A DNA stretch of 64,000 nucleotides from Sorex araneus (GCF_027595985.1 NC_073305.1:109636035-109700034), one strand, 5' to 3'. Positions 24,880 through 35,787 are shown, counted from the first letter of the stretch. Notes: generated from the sequence alone by a model not told the origin. Program-made: numbers and translations.

Positions 24880-25073
24880 GGGGCTGGAGAGATAGCACAG
24901 CGGGTAGGGCGTTTGCCTTGCACGTAGCCGACCCGGGTTCAATTCCCAGCATCCCATATGGTCCCCTGAGCACCACCAGGGGTAATTCCTGAGTGCAGAG
25001 CCAGGAGTGGCCCCTGTGCATTGCCAGGTGTGACCCCCCCCAAAAAAAAGCAAAAAAAAATAAAAATAAAAAT
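24880..25073 (+). mobile_element. SINE-A, full length, young
   Basis: Near-consensus copy with a perfect TSD (AAATCCTGCTGCATCA) at 24864-24879 and 25074-25089. The A-rich tail includes AATAAAAATAAA. Confidence 0.95.
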
Positions 25074-25095
25074 AAATCCTGCTGCATCAAAGGAT

Positions 25096-25359
25096 TAAAG
25101 AAGAACTGTATCACTGTATCACTGTCATTCCATTGCTCATCGATTTGCTTGAGTGGGCACCAGTAATGTCTCCGTTGCAAGACTTGTTGTTACTGTTTTT
25201 GGCATATCAAATACGCCACAGGTAGCTTGCCAGGCTCTGCCGTGCAGGCGAGATACTCTCGATAGCTTGCCAGACTCTCTGAGAGGGGCGGAGGAATCGA
25301 ACCCGGGTCCGCTGTGTGCAAGGCAAATGCCCTACCCGCTGTGCTAGCACTCCAGCCCA
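25096..25359 (-). mobile_element. SINE-B, full length
   Basis: Reverse copy with TSD CATCAAAGGAT at 25085-25095 and 25360-25370. It landed just beyond the SINE-A, partly using that element's target duplication, so it is probably the later insertion. The tail shows the CTGTATCA repeat typical of B. Confidence 0.92.
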
Positions 25360-25370
25360 CATCAAAGGAT

Positions 25371-26697
25371 GCATACACCTTTCCAGTGTGCAGCAAAAAA
25401 GTCCAAGAAAAGCTAAGAGAGTAGGGGTAAGTACAAGGACTTGGCTTCTGTAAGGTAAACAGTATCAATAACATGAGGCTTGAGTGAGGAGTAAAAATCA
25501 GATAAAAGTATAATCAAAAGCCTCCAGATCTGAGAATTACAAGGCCAATACCTAGTGAAGACTTAAACTGGAATTCTACAGAAACATTCTCTCTTGGATG
25601 TGGAGGATATAGAAGGAGGACTTAGGTGAAGGCGAGGGAAAGAATCAGATGAGAAAGGCAGAGTCAGATAGTGAAATAAATGTTTTGAAGGCAGTTAATT
25701 TCTGGGGTAATGGTTTTAGCAGGGAGTTCTTTGGCAGCCAAAAAGAATAGCAGTAGTAAGGATTTTTTTGCTATCATTACATGTGAAGGTTTATCTAAAT
25801 GAAGCTTATTTGCAGTTCAGCTCACAATCTCACAATTGGATCCATAGTTCATATCTAGACTTCAGATTATATTCTGATAATTATATTTTGATATGATTGT
25901 GATAGCACACAATCATATTTTTGATCTTTAACTAGCACATCATTTCAATGCAAGATCAATATTTATCCTTTCACTTGAGTACCAAAGCAGCTGGTCAGAT
26001 TTTGGAGCTTACTAGATTCTGATCAAATTGTAAGAACATATTCTAGAACCAAATTCTGTCTCTCTTTGGCCAGGATGAGGCAAATATTCTCCATGTTTTT
26101 CCTCCCCCCAAATCATAAAGAAACACTCCTTGCTGGACTTTCTTTGGTCTTGGGAAAATTTGAATATATGCTAATGATGGTAGAGTGGAATATTTGGCAA
26201 CAGCACTCTTTAATATAGAGTGATAACTAATATAAAGAAAGTTGGAATCAAGGAATATTACATCAAGAGGAGGAAGTAATTCTTTCCATTCAAATATAAG
26301 TGAGACCTTACACAGCTACATTGGGAAGCTTTCTGGCCACCATACTGAGTAAAAATAAATTTAGTTGATCCTTGAACGTCACGAACACCCCACAAGTTTT
26401 CAAAATGTATTTCAGATTTAAAGTTTGACCTCATTTAAGCAGTCCTACATCCATAGTTCAATACCTATATTAGTCTGGTTGTCTAGGTTATCCTATCAGG
26501 TCAAAGTAGTCCAGGTCAAAAGTTCAACAAATTTGAAATTTTTTTCTTCTTTTTGCACCTAAACATGTTCACCCACATGCTTATTGATGCTGCCTGAGCC
26601 ATGTGGCTTTCCTTCCCACCTTCAGCCCACAGAGAGTCTGTTTTAGGGGATTCCCATATGACAGGAAACCTGTTTTAGGTGTAAGAAATAAAATCAA
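25371..26697. other. Unique DNA, no gene seen
   Basis: No repeat or splice-consistent exon recognised. Confidence 0.4.
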
Positions 26698-26776
26698 TGA
26701 GCCTTTTCTGATTAATTCTAGCACTTAGTAGTGCTAAGTCTGAGCCTTTTCTGATTAATTCTAGCACTTAGCAGTG
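26698..26776. repeat. 43-bp tandem pair
   Basis: TGAGCCTTTTCTGATTAATT and the following bases occur at 26698 and again at 26741, nearly identical. Confidence 0.85.
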
Positions 26777-26900
26777 TGTGACTTTCACAAGTTATTTTAT
26801 CCTACTTATAATTCAACTGCTTCATCTTTAAAATGGGGATTTACCAGTCTTGTATATTTTTTATGAGGACTAAACCATGTAATCTCAGAAAATACATTAT
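26775..26900 (+). mobile_element. MIR fragment
   Basis: GTGTGACTTTCACAAG, TCATCTTTAAAATGGGGAT and TTTTATGAGGACTAAA match the MIR 3' half in order. Confidence 0.65.
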
Positions 26901-27379
26901 ATACTTTCAGACAAAAATCTATAAATTGCTTGTTCCTCCTTCCTCTAGGAGAAACCTAGAAGTTCCTCCATTTTCCCCTGAAACCATATTTCCCTGTCAA
27001 GGAAATATGAAGGCTGCTTCTTTGATTCTCCAAAGTCTCATTCCTCATAGCCCATCTTCCACAATCTGTCATTAGCCCATCTGGTTTCTGAAAGGAAGAC
27101 ATTTTATTTATTTTTAATATTGTAGGTTGATACTCAGGCCCCAATGATACTCAAGCCCAACAGTATTGAAGGGCCATACAGGACAGGGATCAAACTCACC
27201 TATGTGCTCTGCCTTTGTAACCCATGTCATCAGTCATACCCCAGTTTTTAAGACCCTCTGAGAAATGTGCGTTTACAAAATTTCCTTTGGGGACTTAGTT
27301 ATCCAGTCTCCAGAGCACAGTGGCAGATATCAGCAGATGTTTTCTCATTTGCTAGAAAAACTCTTAGGATTTCAGCTCA
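26901..27379. other. Unique DNA, possibly a worn SINE-A at 27110-27240
   Basis: 27125-27240 (ACTCAGGCCCCAATGATACT, GGGATCAAACTCACC, ATGTGCTCTGCC) looks like a very worn reverse SINE-A. The stretch ends in the TSD of the next element. Confidence 0.35.
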
Positions 27380-28457
27380 GGGACCCTCTGTGCCTAAAGA
27401 CTTTGATTCCAGAGGCCTAACCCATTTTGGCACCCAAAGCAGCTTCTTACAGCAGTGCACTGGGACTGCGAGCTGGGCTACAACTCTGCGCTGCCCGGGA
27501 ATGGATCTTTCCTCTCCACCCTGTTTTTCTGCACGGAAAATGGCAGTGGCAGCAATATCCACGTGGCGGGAGCCAACTTCTAAGACTCCTAACCCAGAGG
27601 TATACGGTTTTTACACTTTGGGGCTCCCAGGCAATCATGGTAAGTGGACGTTACCGGCATGTCCTCGGCCCAGATAAATCCAGAGCTGCTGAGAGCGAAA
27701 TGGACCCTCTGCTCCTAAAGACTTTGATTCCAGAGACCTTCTAGCACATTTTGGCATCCAGAGCAGCTTCTTACAGCAATGCACTGGGACTGTGAGCTGG
27801 GCTATGCAATTTCTGGCAGAATTTTCCCTGGACTTTATACAGAAATACAAAAACTTAACATCTCTTAATTGTCAGCAATGGTCTGACTTTGGGGGGAAAC
27901 TCCAAACAATAACTGAGTTTTTTGTTGAAATATTGAAGGTAATCAAAGTAGCAGCTATTTCTCTATACTGTGAACTAAGCAATAGCCCCACACTGGCCGA
28001 GAAAGAGGAAATATCCCTCTTTCCCGGTTGTTTCCCATTTTCGGGAGAAACTCGGCGTGGCGTCCACCATACTATGAGGCTCGGGAAGGGGGAGGAGGGA
28101 AAAAAAAGAGTTATGTACTTGGAGCAGTGGGGCTACCTATCTCTTCATTCTAAGCAATGGAAAACTAATTATCAAATGCTTCCTTGGTAGTAGGGCTGTC
28201 TTTCTTGGGGGAAAACTCCAACATCAATAGTGAGTTTTGTGTTGAAATATGGAATGTAATCAAGGTAAAGAGAAAATGAAGTGAAATTCATCAGTTTTGC
28301 AGTTGGGGGTAGGGGGGCGGGGGCGGGAGGTATACTGGGGTTTTTGGTGGTGGAATATGGGCACTGGTGAAGGGATGGGTGTTTGAATATTGTATAACTG
28401 AGACATAAGCCTGAGAACTTTGTAACTTTCTACATGGTGATTCAATTAAAAAAAAAA
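27380..28457 (+). mobile_element. 1.08-kb non-autonomous retroposon with an L1-type 3' end
   Basis: Flanked by GATTTCAGCTCA (27368-27379) and GATTTCAGTTCA (28458-28469), a 12-bp TSD with one change. It ends in an L1-like 3' end (G-rich tract 28306-28330, then GGGCACTGGTGAAGGGATGG, AACTTTGTAACTTTC, poly-A). Upstream it has two internal repeat pairs: 27381-27481 with 27702-27804, and 27889-27950 with 28203-28267. No L1 ORF1 or ORF2 similarity was seen. A 132-codon frame (27792-28190) is present without recognisable motifs. It is probably L1-mobilised, like a half-LINE or a 5'UTR-3'UTR deletion product. The family is unknown to me. Confidence 0.7.
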
Positions 28458-28469
28458 GATTTCAGTTCA

Positions 28470-29770
28470 CATATAATACTGTTGGGTGCTACCACCCCTA
28501 AAACTATGATTTACTAGGTGGTAGTTTTCTTGACCACTGGCCAGCATCTAAGTCATAGCTTTCCTTTCTATTTTCTACAGTTTGATTTGCATTTTATCAG
28601 ACATTTAAAAGTAGTAACAAGGGACTGCAAATCTGACACTGCTGGTCAGATACAGACCCTAATGTCTCTGCTGGAAAACTGCTGTAGTAAAATCCTCTTG
28701 GTAATAGGGCCAAGCTTTAGGGATGGAAAAAGGACAGTTATTTAGAATGTTCTTCTGTGAGAAGCACACTTTGAAGACACACTGTACAGACACAGAACTT
28801 GAAAATCACTCTGTAGACGGGATACCCAGTATTTCCTAAAATAAAAGAATAAAAAATCACAAAACAGTACAAAATTAGACTACATACTTATCTTGCATTT
28901 CAGCCCAAATTTGTTGTAGTTTATGCTTCATTTCAACTTGAGAAAGACTTTCTCAATGGAAAAAAAGTATAGTTGTTCAAAATGTTACTCCTTTACCTTA
29001 GTATTCCTAAATACTATTACAAGAAAAGTCTCCTTTTGTCTAAAATATTTGATCTCTGCATGAAACTAAGAGAAAACAGAGCTTGTCTATCTGCTTCTCT
29101 TAGGGGAGTTGAAGGTGTGCTTGGTTTTTCTGTAAGTGATTAAGGGGACTCTGAGTGCTGTAAGTCATGCAAGCCTCGCATGCCATGCCCTGCTCTCTTC
29201 ACAGCACTCAGCTGATCTTTTCTCACAGGGCTGTGACCGCTTCCTCCTGTGACCCTGCCAATGTGTCACTGTTGAGAGGTCCGGATGGCTTGATGAAAAG
29301 TAAACAGTAATGTCCAAATAAATACCTGGCTCTGGACTGTATCTGAACCAATAATAAAGTAATAAGGGTGATGAAAGCCTTAAATCCTAACGATAGAGCA
29401 TGACATCCTGTTATGAAATGGGGGAGGTTTAAAGAGAAAAGACATGAGTTTAAGGTTAATGATTGAGATTTTATTTTCTTTACTATTTCTCTATTACTTC
29501 CTTGACTATTCATGTTCTAAAAGCCAAGTGCATAGTCTCTCCTTTCAATAGCCTTTTCAATATTTTTAAAGTTTCCTAAATTATTGAAAAATGCTTCCTT
29601 GCTTTCAGTTTTCTGTTGTAAATGCAGTGTCTGGATTTTGATCCCCCCTCCTTGGAACTTAGATTCATTTTTATTTGGTCTCCCCAAAATATTCTAATCT
29701 TGCATGCCTTAATCTTTGTTTCTTAACTTTATTTTAAATGCAATTTTCAGATAAATTTTAGTTCATGAAC
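28470..29770. other. Unique DNA, no gene seen
   Basis: No repeat recognised; short frames only. Confidence 0.4.
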
Positions 29771-30055
29771 TTTTTTTTTTTATTCTGGAAGCTTTATTTA
29801 ATCAAATCACCATGAGACACACAGTTACAAAGCTGTTCGTGATTGGGTTTCAGTCATACAATGTTCCAACACCCATCCCCCACCCCCCACAACCTGTTTC
29901 TATGACAGACATTTTTCTTCATTATTCTCTCTCTCTCTCTCCCTCTCTCCCTCACTTGCTCTCTTGCTCGCTCTCTGTGCTTCTCTCTTGCACTCTTTCT
30001 CCCTCTCATTATGATTTGCAATATAGGTGCTAAGAGGTCATTGTGTTTGTTCAAG
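29771..30055 (-). mobile_element. LINE-1 3' UTR
   Basis: Reverse copy, with T-rich start at the left (the poly-A), TTACAAAGCTGTTCGTGATTGG, AATGTTCCAACACCCATCC and a CT-rich polypyrimidine block. Strongly 5' truncated. Confidence 0.85.
29925..30008. repeat. CT-rich low-complexity tract
   Basis: TCTCTCTCTCTC and CTCCCTCTC runs inside the L1 3' UTR, equivalent to its polypurine tract. Confidence 0.85.
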
Positions 30056-30619
30056 GCATTCAGTATTTTTATTAGGAAGGTATACAGGGTGGCAGCTTGA
30101 GTTGGGTGGACATGACTGCTAGGACTTCTGGAAGTACAGGGAGGTGGGCAAAGATAGCCCATCCTGACCCCCAAGAAAACCTGGAAATTTTTGTCACAAA
30201 ACCCACATACCTGAATTTTCAACAGATTAATATCTCAGTAATGTCTGTCCCAAGACAGTGGAGTCTGATTTGGGCATGGTGGTGATTTTGGATTGTGGGT
30301 ATGAATATTTTAAATTTAATTTAATTCATAAAAATATAACAGAAAGTATTCTAATAGTTGAATACTTTATTCAACTATTGAATAAAGAATAAAGAATAAT
30401 AAAGAAATAAATAAAGAATAGTGGCTAATTACTAATTCCAAACTTTAATCTTAGGCCACAATCCCAAAAATATCACAGAAAATTTTATACTGAAAATTCC
30501 AATAAAATTTCTATAGCAGTAAATCCATTTCAGACATTTTAAAAGTAAAAATAACTTAACTACATTTCTTCTTCAAAATTATTTTGTAATTAAGTACTGT
30601 AATTTACTATACTACTAAT
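30056..30619. other. Unique DNA with an AATAAAG simple repeat
   Basis: 30360-30420 repeats AATAAAGAATAAAG. No gene seen. Confidence 0.4.
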
Positions 30620-30845
30620 AGTAGTTTTCTGTGTACATAGTTCCAATGCCACTAACATCACCAGTGCACCCACATCTCTCTCCCAAGAACCCCCATGCCC
30701 CTCTCTTTCAACCCCTCACTCATCACCACCATAAATTCAGTTCTGTGGATCAGTCAGTTCTGTAGATCAGTTTCATCCAACTAAAGGATATCATGCTGAG
30801 TGAAGTCAGAAGGAACGATAGATACAGATGATATCATATATAAAA
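30620..30845. mobile_element. LINE-1 3' fragment with inversion
   Basis: 30620-30780 resembles a reverse L1 3' UTR (CCAGTGCACCCACATC, AACCCCTCACTCATCACC). It is followed directly by forward ORF2-end sequence (ATGCTGAGTGAAGTCAGAAG, 30792-30840), as expected from twin priming. Confidence 0.6.
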
Positions 30846-30895
30846 TCAAATTTTCATATATGGCAAATTGCATGATTTTGTCTATTTTTATACCA

Positions 30896-31022
30896 TCACT
30901 GTATCACTGTCGTCCCATTTTTCATCGATTTGCTGGAGCAGGAACCAGTAACATCTCCGTTGTGAGACTTGTTACTATTTTTGGCATATCGAAGACACCA
31001 CAGGTTAGCTTGCCAGGCTCTG
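30896..31022 (-). mobile_element. SINE-B, head missing
   Basis: Reverse B body from ATCACTGTCGTCCCATT to GCTTGCCAGGCTCTGC, then a break. Confidence 0.85.
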
Positions 31023-31150
31023 CTGATAGTATTCTATATATACCATATATATGTACATATATATGTATATCACAACTTTTTGATCCATTCATCCATAGTT
31101 GGGTATTTGGGCTTTTTCTATATCTTGACTACTTTATGAAACTCATTTCT
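31023..31150 (-). mobile_element. LINE-1 ORF2 fragment
   Basis: ATAGTATTCTATATATACC, TTTGATCCATTCATCCATAG and ATCTTGACTACTTTATG follow the reverse ORF2 C-terminal order. Confidence 0.65.
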
Positions 31151-31627
31151 TTAGAAATACATTTTATACTTATGAATAAAGACTATAACTCATTTAATTC
31201 AATAAGAAAACTCTTTCAAAATAAGTTTTTTAAATGTGATCATACACCTTTGTATGAATCCAGTGGTTGGGTTTGTTGTTTTTTTCAGGGAAGAAATAGA
31301 AAAGTTTTTTGAAATGAAACTCCTTATTGAGGAAAAAATTTAGTACAGGAATAAATTAAGTATGGCTTGATTTGTGGGTATTTTATAGAAAAACTGAGTG
31401 TGTTCATTATCAAGTGACAAGATTATTACAAAGAACATGGGGACTCCTATTTATTTACAAAGCAGTCTGACTAATTTAGGACCTATAGGTTATAAGTTTG
31501 ACCATTTACCTATTGGCCATTACTTCTTGGTATCCTAAAGCTGTTCTTGAACAATAGTTAATACCTAGGCTGTTGTTGATATTGTTGCATAACATACTGA
31601 TATTGTCTTTTTATATAAATAAATAGA
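31151..31627. other. Unique AT-rich DNA
   Basis: No gene or recognisable repeat. Confidence 0.4.
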
Positions 31628-31885
31628 TCACTGTCATCACTGCCATCCTGTTATTCATCGATTTACTTGAGCAGGTGCCAGTAACGTCTCCATTCATTCC
31701 AGCCCTGAGATTTTAGCAGCCTCTCCTTAGTCATCTTTCCCAACGATTGGAGGCTTCTTTCAGGATTAAGGGAATGAAACCTGTTATTGTTATTGTTTTG
31801 GGCATATACAATACACCATGGGGAGCTTGCCAGGCTCTGCCTGGGGGCGGGATATTCTGGGTAGCTTGCCAGGCTCTCCTAGAGG
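31628..31885 (-). mobile_element. SINE-B-long body
   Basis: Reverse B body carrying the extra block at about 31694-31776 (GCCCTGAGATTTTAGCAGCC, CAACGATTGGAGG), the same block as at 2118-2325. The tRNA-like head is not attached. Confidence 0.85.
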
Positions 31886-32065
31886 CATATATATTTATTT
31901 CCCTCTATGATCATGTGTAGCGCAAGTGGCCACATGGTCCAGGAATACGTTCACTCATGTGTGTGGCTCAGCCCGGGCATGTGGAAAGCAGCCTGGAGCC
32001 TGGTGGCAGTTGGGTAGTGGAGGTCGGCTGCTGGGGCTGGTTCCCTTGGGGCGGGGAGGGCTCCA
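31886..32065 (-). other. GC-rich segment attached to SINE-B-long
   Basis: About 180 bp directly beyond the B-long body, where the tRNA head should be. It contains CAAGTGGCCACATGGTCCAGG and GGGGCGGGGAGGGCTCC and is strikingly more GC-rich than the flanks. It may be an alternative 5' part of the SINE or an unrelated insert. Confidence 0.45.
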
Positions 32066-32490
32066 AATAAATAGAAAATGTACATAATTTGAATATTTGG
32101 AAACTTTAGCTATGAGTTCAACTTTGAAAAAAGTATCTTATTTGTACCACAATAGCATTATACTAAAAGTAAAGTCATTGCAAATTGGTCTAGAAACTTT
32201 AACATCATTTCTCAATTTTTATAGGGATAATGCACTATATTAAATATATAAAGTTTTATCTAAATTCTCTGATTACAGAAACTAATATTCTCTAAATGAT
32301 GAAAAAGTGAATGTGATTACAGCTCTTAGGCTCATTCCTATTACAGCCCTTACTATTTACTAATTTACTTAACCCAGTTCATGAAAGGAACTTATAATAA
32401 ACACATATAATGTTTAAATTCAAATAGCTATATTTTGCAAACTTGAAAGACCTTATTTGATATTGCTTATCACTCATTTCATTTATTTTC
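32066..32490. other. Unique AT-rich DNA
   Basis: No gene or repeat seen. Confidence 0.4.
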
Positions 32491-32692
32491 TTTCTTCCTC
32501 CCTCCCTCCTTCCCTCCTTCCCTCCCTCTTTCCTTCCTTCCTTCCTTCCTTCCTTCCTTCCTTCCTTCCTTCCTTCCTTCCTTCCTTCCTTCCTTCCTTC
32601 CTTCCTTCCTTCCTTCCTTCCTTCCTTCCTTCCTTCCTTCCTTCCTTTCCTTATTTTCTTTCTCTCTCTCTTTCTTTCTTTAAAACCCACCA
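32491..32692. repeat. (TTCC)n microsatellite, about 190 bp
   Basis: A long tract of CTTC units flanked by CCTCC and CTTT variants. It lies at the tail end of a reverse SINE-A and most likely grew from the SINE tail. The open frames over it on both strands (Gly-Arg-Lys-Glu repeats on minus) are artefacts. Confidence 0.95.
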
Positions 32693-32720
32693 CCTTCTAT
32701 TTATTTAGTTAGTCTTAGCT

Positions 32721-32875
32721 CCTTGGTTCACACCTGGCGATGCTCAGAGGTTACTCCTGGCACTCAGGAATCACTTCTGGCAGAGCTTGTGGATCATATG
32801 GGAATGCCAGAGATCAAACTTGGATTAGCTGTGTGCCAGGCAAATACCGCCCTGGTGTCCTAGTGCCCCAGTCCC
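32721..32875 (-). mobile_element. SINE-A, diverged
   Basis: Reverse body (GGTTCACACCTGGCGATGC, CTCCTGGCACTCAGGAATCA) and head; the left side is the (TTCC)n tail. Confidence 0.85.
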
Positions 32876-33765
32876 AGCCTATCACACATTTCTAAGGTAG
32901 CTTCAACTGGCCTAATGACTATGTGCTATAAATGTACATGTAAATGTGTAAATGTTTGCTCTCTTCTGCTCCATGTGTTTGGAAGAACATAGCTAATAAG
33001 ACTTGTATTTTCATCTTTGACCCAAGCTTCCTTGATTCATAAGTAAGGAGATAAGCCTGTATCTGACTTTACCTGAATGAAACAGTCTTTGTTTTCAACC
33101 ATATACCATCAGGACTTGAAACTAATTTTGCAAATGTGTATGATGGATGAGCTGATTCTTCAGAAATTCGAAGTTACAGAGGTTGCGAAGTTATGTTTCT
33201 AGTCCCTTAAGAGGCTTTATGCAAAAGAAGTTATTTTGTGCTGTCTGAGAAGAGAACAAATCAGTAGCATATTTGCAAAACAATAGGCTACACTCTTTCT
33301 TCATCCACATGATCTTTATAATGATCTAATTAAAATTTTTGTTGACTTAAACATACAATTAAGTTATAATAAGAAACCCCCATTAACTTAAAACTAGAAA
33401 TCATAGTTCTGATTTTGAAATACCCAGCCTGTTCTAAATTTGATGTTTATTATAAAACTGTTCAGAGAAGTGAAAGATGATATTTTATACTCTTTCTAAC
33501 TTATTAAGAATATATATTTTACTTATAGCCTTGGATGTATATTATTAATTATTTTTCAATTTTTTATAAACCCAGAGTAGACAAATGTAATGAAAGACAA
33601 AATGGTAAGGGCTGTGTCCCTACAGTCCACACATGTGAGCTCACATGACTACAGAAAACAGGAACTCCAAATTAGGGAGAAAATAATGTCATTGACTTAT
33701 AAATATTTTTGGTAGAAATTTTAAATATTTTCTTTTATAATAAAATGGATTTAAGGAAAAAATTG
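32876..33765. other. Unique DNA, no gene seen
   Basis: No repeat or exon recognised. Confidence 0.4.
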
Positions 33766-33937
33766 GGGGCTGGAGCCATAGCACAGCGGTTAGAATGTTT
33801 GTCTTGCACACAACTGACTTGGGTTCAATTCCCAGCATCTTATATGGTCCCCCAAGGACCACCAGGAGTGATTCCTGAGTGCAGAGCCCGGAGTAACCCC
33901 TGTGCATCACCAGGTGTGACCCAAAAAAGAAAAAAAA
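33766..33937 (+). mobile_element. SINE-A, full length
   Basis: Head GGGGCTGGAGCCATAGCACA, box B GGTTCAATTCC, a complete body and an AAAAAAGAAAAAAAA tail. Confidence 0.92.
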
Positions 33938-34149
33938 TCAAATTCTTGTTGCTTAAATCTTAAACTAATGGTAAAAGAAATGAAATGTCATCTTCCATTA
34001 CCCCCTCCAATGCAATTCATTCATACATAGAAAAATTTCTTTTTATTTATTCATTTATTTTTATTTTGGGAGATATTTTTCATGTTATTTTTATCAAATC
34101 ACTGTATCTCATGGGAATTCAATATGAAAATAAAATAAAGTATAAAAAT

Positions 34150-35525
34150 AAATTTTTAAATCTCTTTTTAAATTGAATTACCGGGACATACAGTTACAAA
34201 GCTGTTCATGATTGGGTTTCAGTCATTCAGTGTTCCAACAGCCATCCCTTCATCAGTGTATATTTCCTACTACCAATGTCCCCAATTTCCCTCCTGTCAC
34301 CTTCCTCCCAATGTTTCCCAGAGAAACTCTGCCCTCACTCTCTCTCTCTGCATTATGGTTGGAAAACAGATACTGATAGGTTATCCTGTTTGTTCTTTTA
34401 CCAATTTCTGCACACAGTTCTTATCCAGAGTGATCATTTCTAAATATCTTTGTCATAGTGGTTCCTTCTCTATCCCAACTGCCTTTTCCACATCACTTGA
34501 GGCAGGTTTCCAATTGTCGACCAATCCTCCTGGCCCTTGTTTCTACTGTCTGTGGATAGTAGCCCTATATTATGTTTTTTCATGTCAGGCATGAAAGTCA
34601 TATCAAAGTGGATTAAAGACCTCAGTATTAGACCTGAATCCTTAAGATACACGGAGGAAAATGTGGCTAGAACTCTCCATGACACTGAAGTTAAAAGAGT
34701 TTTCAAGGTTGAAACACTGCTGACCAAGCATGTGGAAACAAAGATTATAAAAAGGGGTGGGGAAGGAGGGACTACATTTAAACTAAGAAGCTTCTGCAAC
34801 TCAAAAGAAATGGTGAACAAGATATAAAGACAGCTCACAGGTTGGGAAAAATTATTTACACAATACCACCTGACAGAGGGTTAATATTAGGATATATATG
34901 ACACTGTTTGAACTTTACAAGAAAAAAAATCCAACACCATCAAAAAATGGGGAGAAGAAAGAAACAGAAACTTTCTCGAAGAAGAAATATAAATGGCCAA
35001 AAGACACATGAAAATCTGTTCTATATCACTAAATGTCAGGGAGATGTAAATCAAAACGAGATATCATCTTAACCAGAGAAACTAGCACACATCTAAAAGA
35101 ACAAGAACAACCAGTCTCATTTATTGCTGGTGGGAAGGCCAACTGGTCAAGACTTTTTGGAAAACAATATGAGCATTCCTCAAAAATCTATAAATTGAGC
35201 TTCCATAGTCCCAGAAATACCACTTCTGGGAATATACCCTGGGGACCAAAAACACAAAGCAGAAATGCTATCTGCACTTCTATACTCATTGCAGCACTGC
35301 TCATGGTATATCACTGTTCAAAATCTGGAAACAACCTGAGTGCCTGAGAACAGATGACTGGTTAATGGTAGAATGGTACCTCTACACAATGTAATACTAT
35401 GCAGCTGCTAGAGAAAATGAAGTTAGGAAGTTCTTTATAAATGGTTGAACATGGAGAGTATCATGCTGAATGAAATGCATCAAGAGAGGGATAGACGTAG
35501 AATGATTGGACTCTTGTGGGATATA
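34150..35525. mobile_element. LINE-1 with large 5' inversion (twin priming)
   Basis: 34150 to about 34580 is the L1 3' UTR in reverse (TTACAAAGCTGTTCATGATT to CTTGTTTCTACTGTCTGTGG). About 34585-35525 is ORF2 3' sequence in forward orientation. Recognisable order: GATTAAAGACCTCAGTATTAG, AAGAAGCTTCTGCAACTC, AAAAGACACATGAAAA, GGGAATATACCCTGGGG, ATTGCAGCACTGCTCATGG, TATGCAGCTGCTAGAGAAAA. The frame has stops, so it is dead. Confidence 0.9.
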
Positions 35526-35787
35526 CAACTTCTTTTTAATTTTAAAAACTCACTTTAGAATTTGATAGATAAGAAATTATCTGTAAAGTTTTGCAACTTA
35601 AAACATCATTTTCCAAGAACCTAACAAAGACAATTTTTGCCCTGTGGAGATGATCACATGTTTTATCATACTCTTTCTCTACCTGGTAGCAGAGGATTCT
35701 TAATCAGATTTAGAAAACAAGACAGTCCTTCGCATTTTTTTTCACAGATATGCAAATTTATTTTATCCCCAGGCAGGGATTCGGGTG
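35526..35787. other. Unique DNA
   Basis: No gene or repeat recognised. Confidence 0.4.

Noticed and set aside
26698-26776. CRISPR-like direct repeats
   Set aside because: Only two adjacent copies with no spacers; a mammalian tandem duplication. No CRISPR array, operon or other prokaryotic feature exists in the window.
27267-27744. Gene with 136- and 105-codon frames
   Set aside because: Frames fall on the repeat pair of the L1-tailed retroposon, on both strands, without splice support.
32379-32708. Gly-Arg-Lys-Glu repeat protein and its Ser-Pro-Phe-rich counterpart
   Set aside because: Both are translations of the (TTCC)n microsatellite.
34537-35347. Possible coding exons in the 34.5-35.3 kb open frames
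   Set aside because: Recognisable L1 ORF2 3' sequence with broken frame; a transposon remnant, not a host gene.
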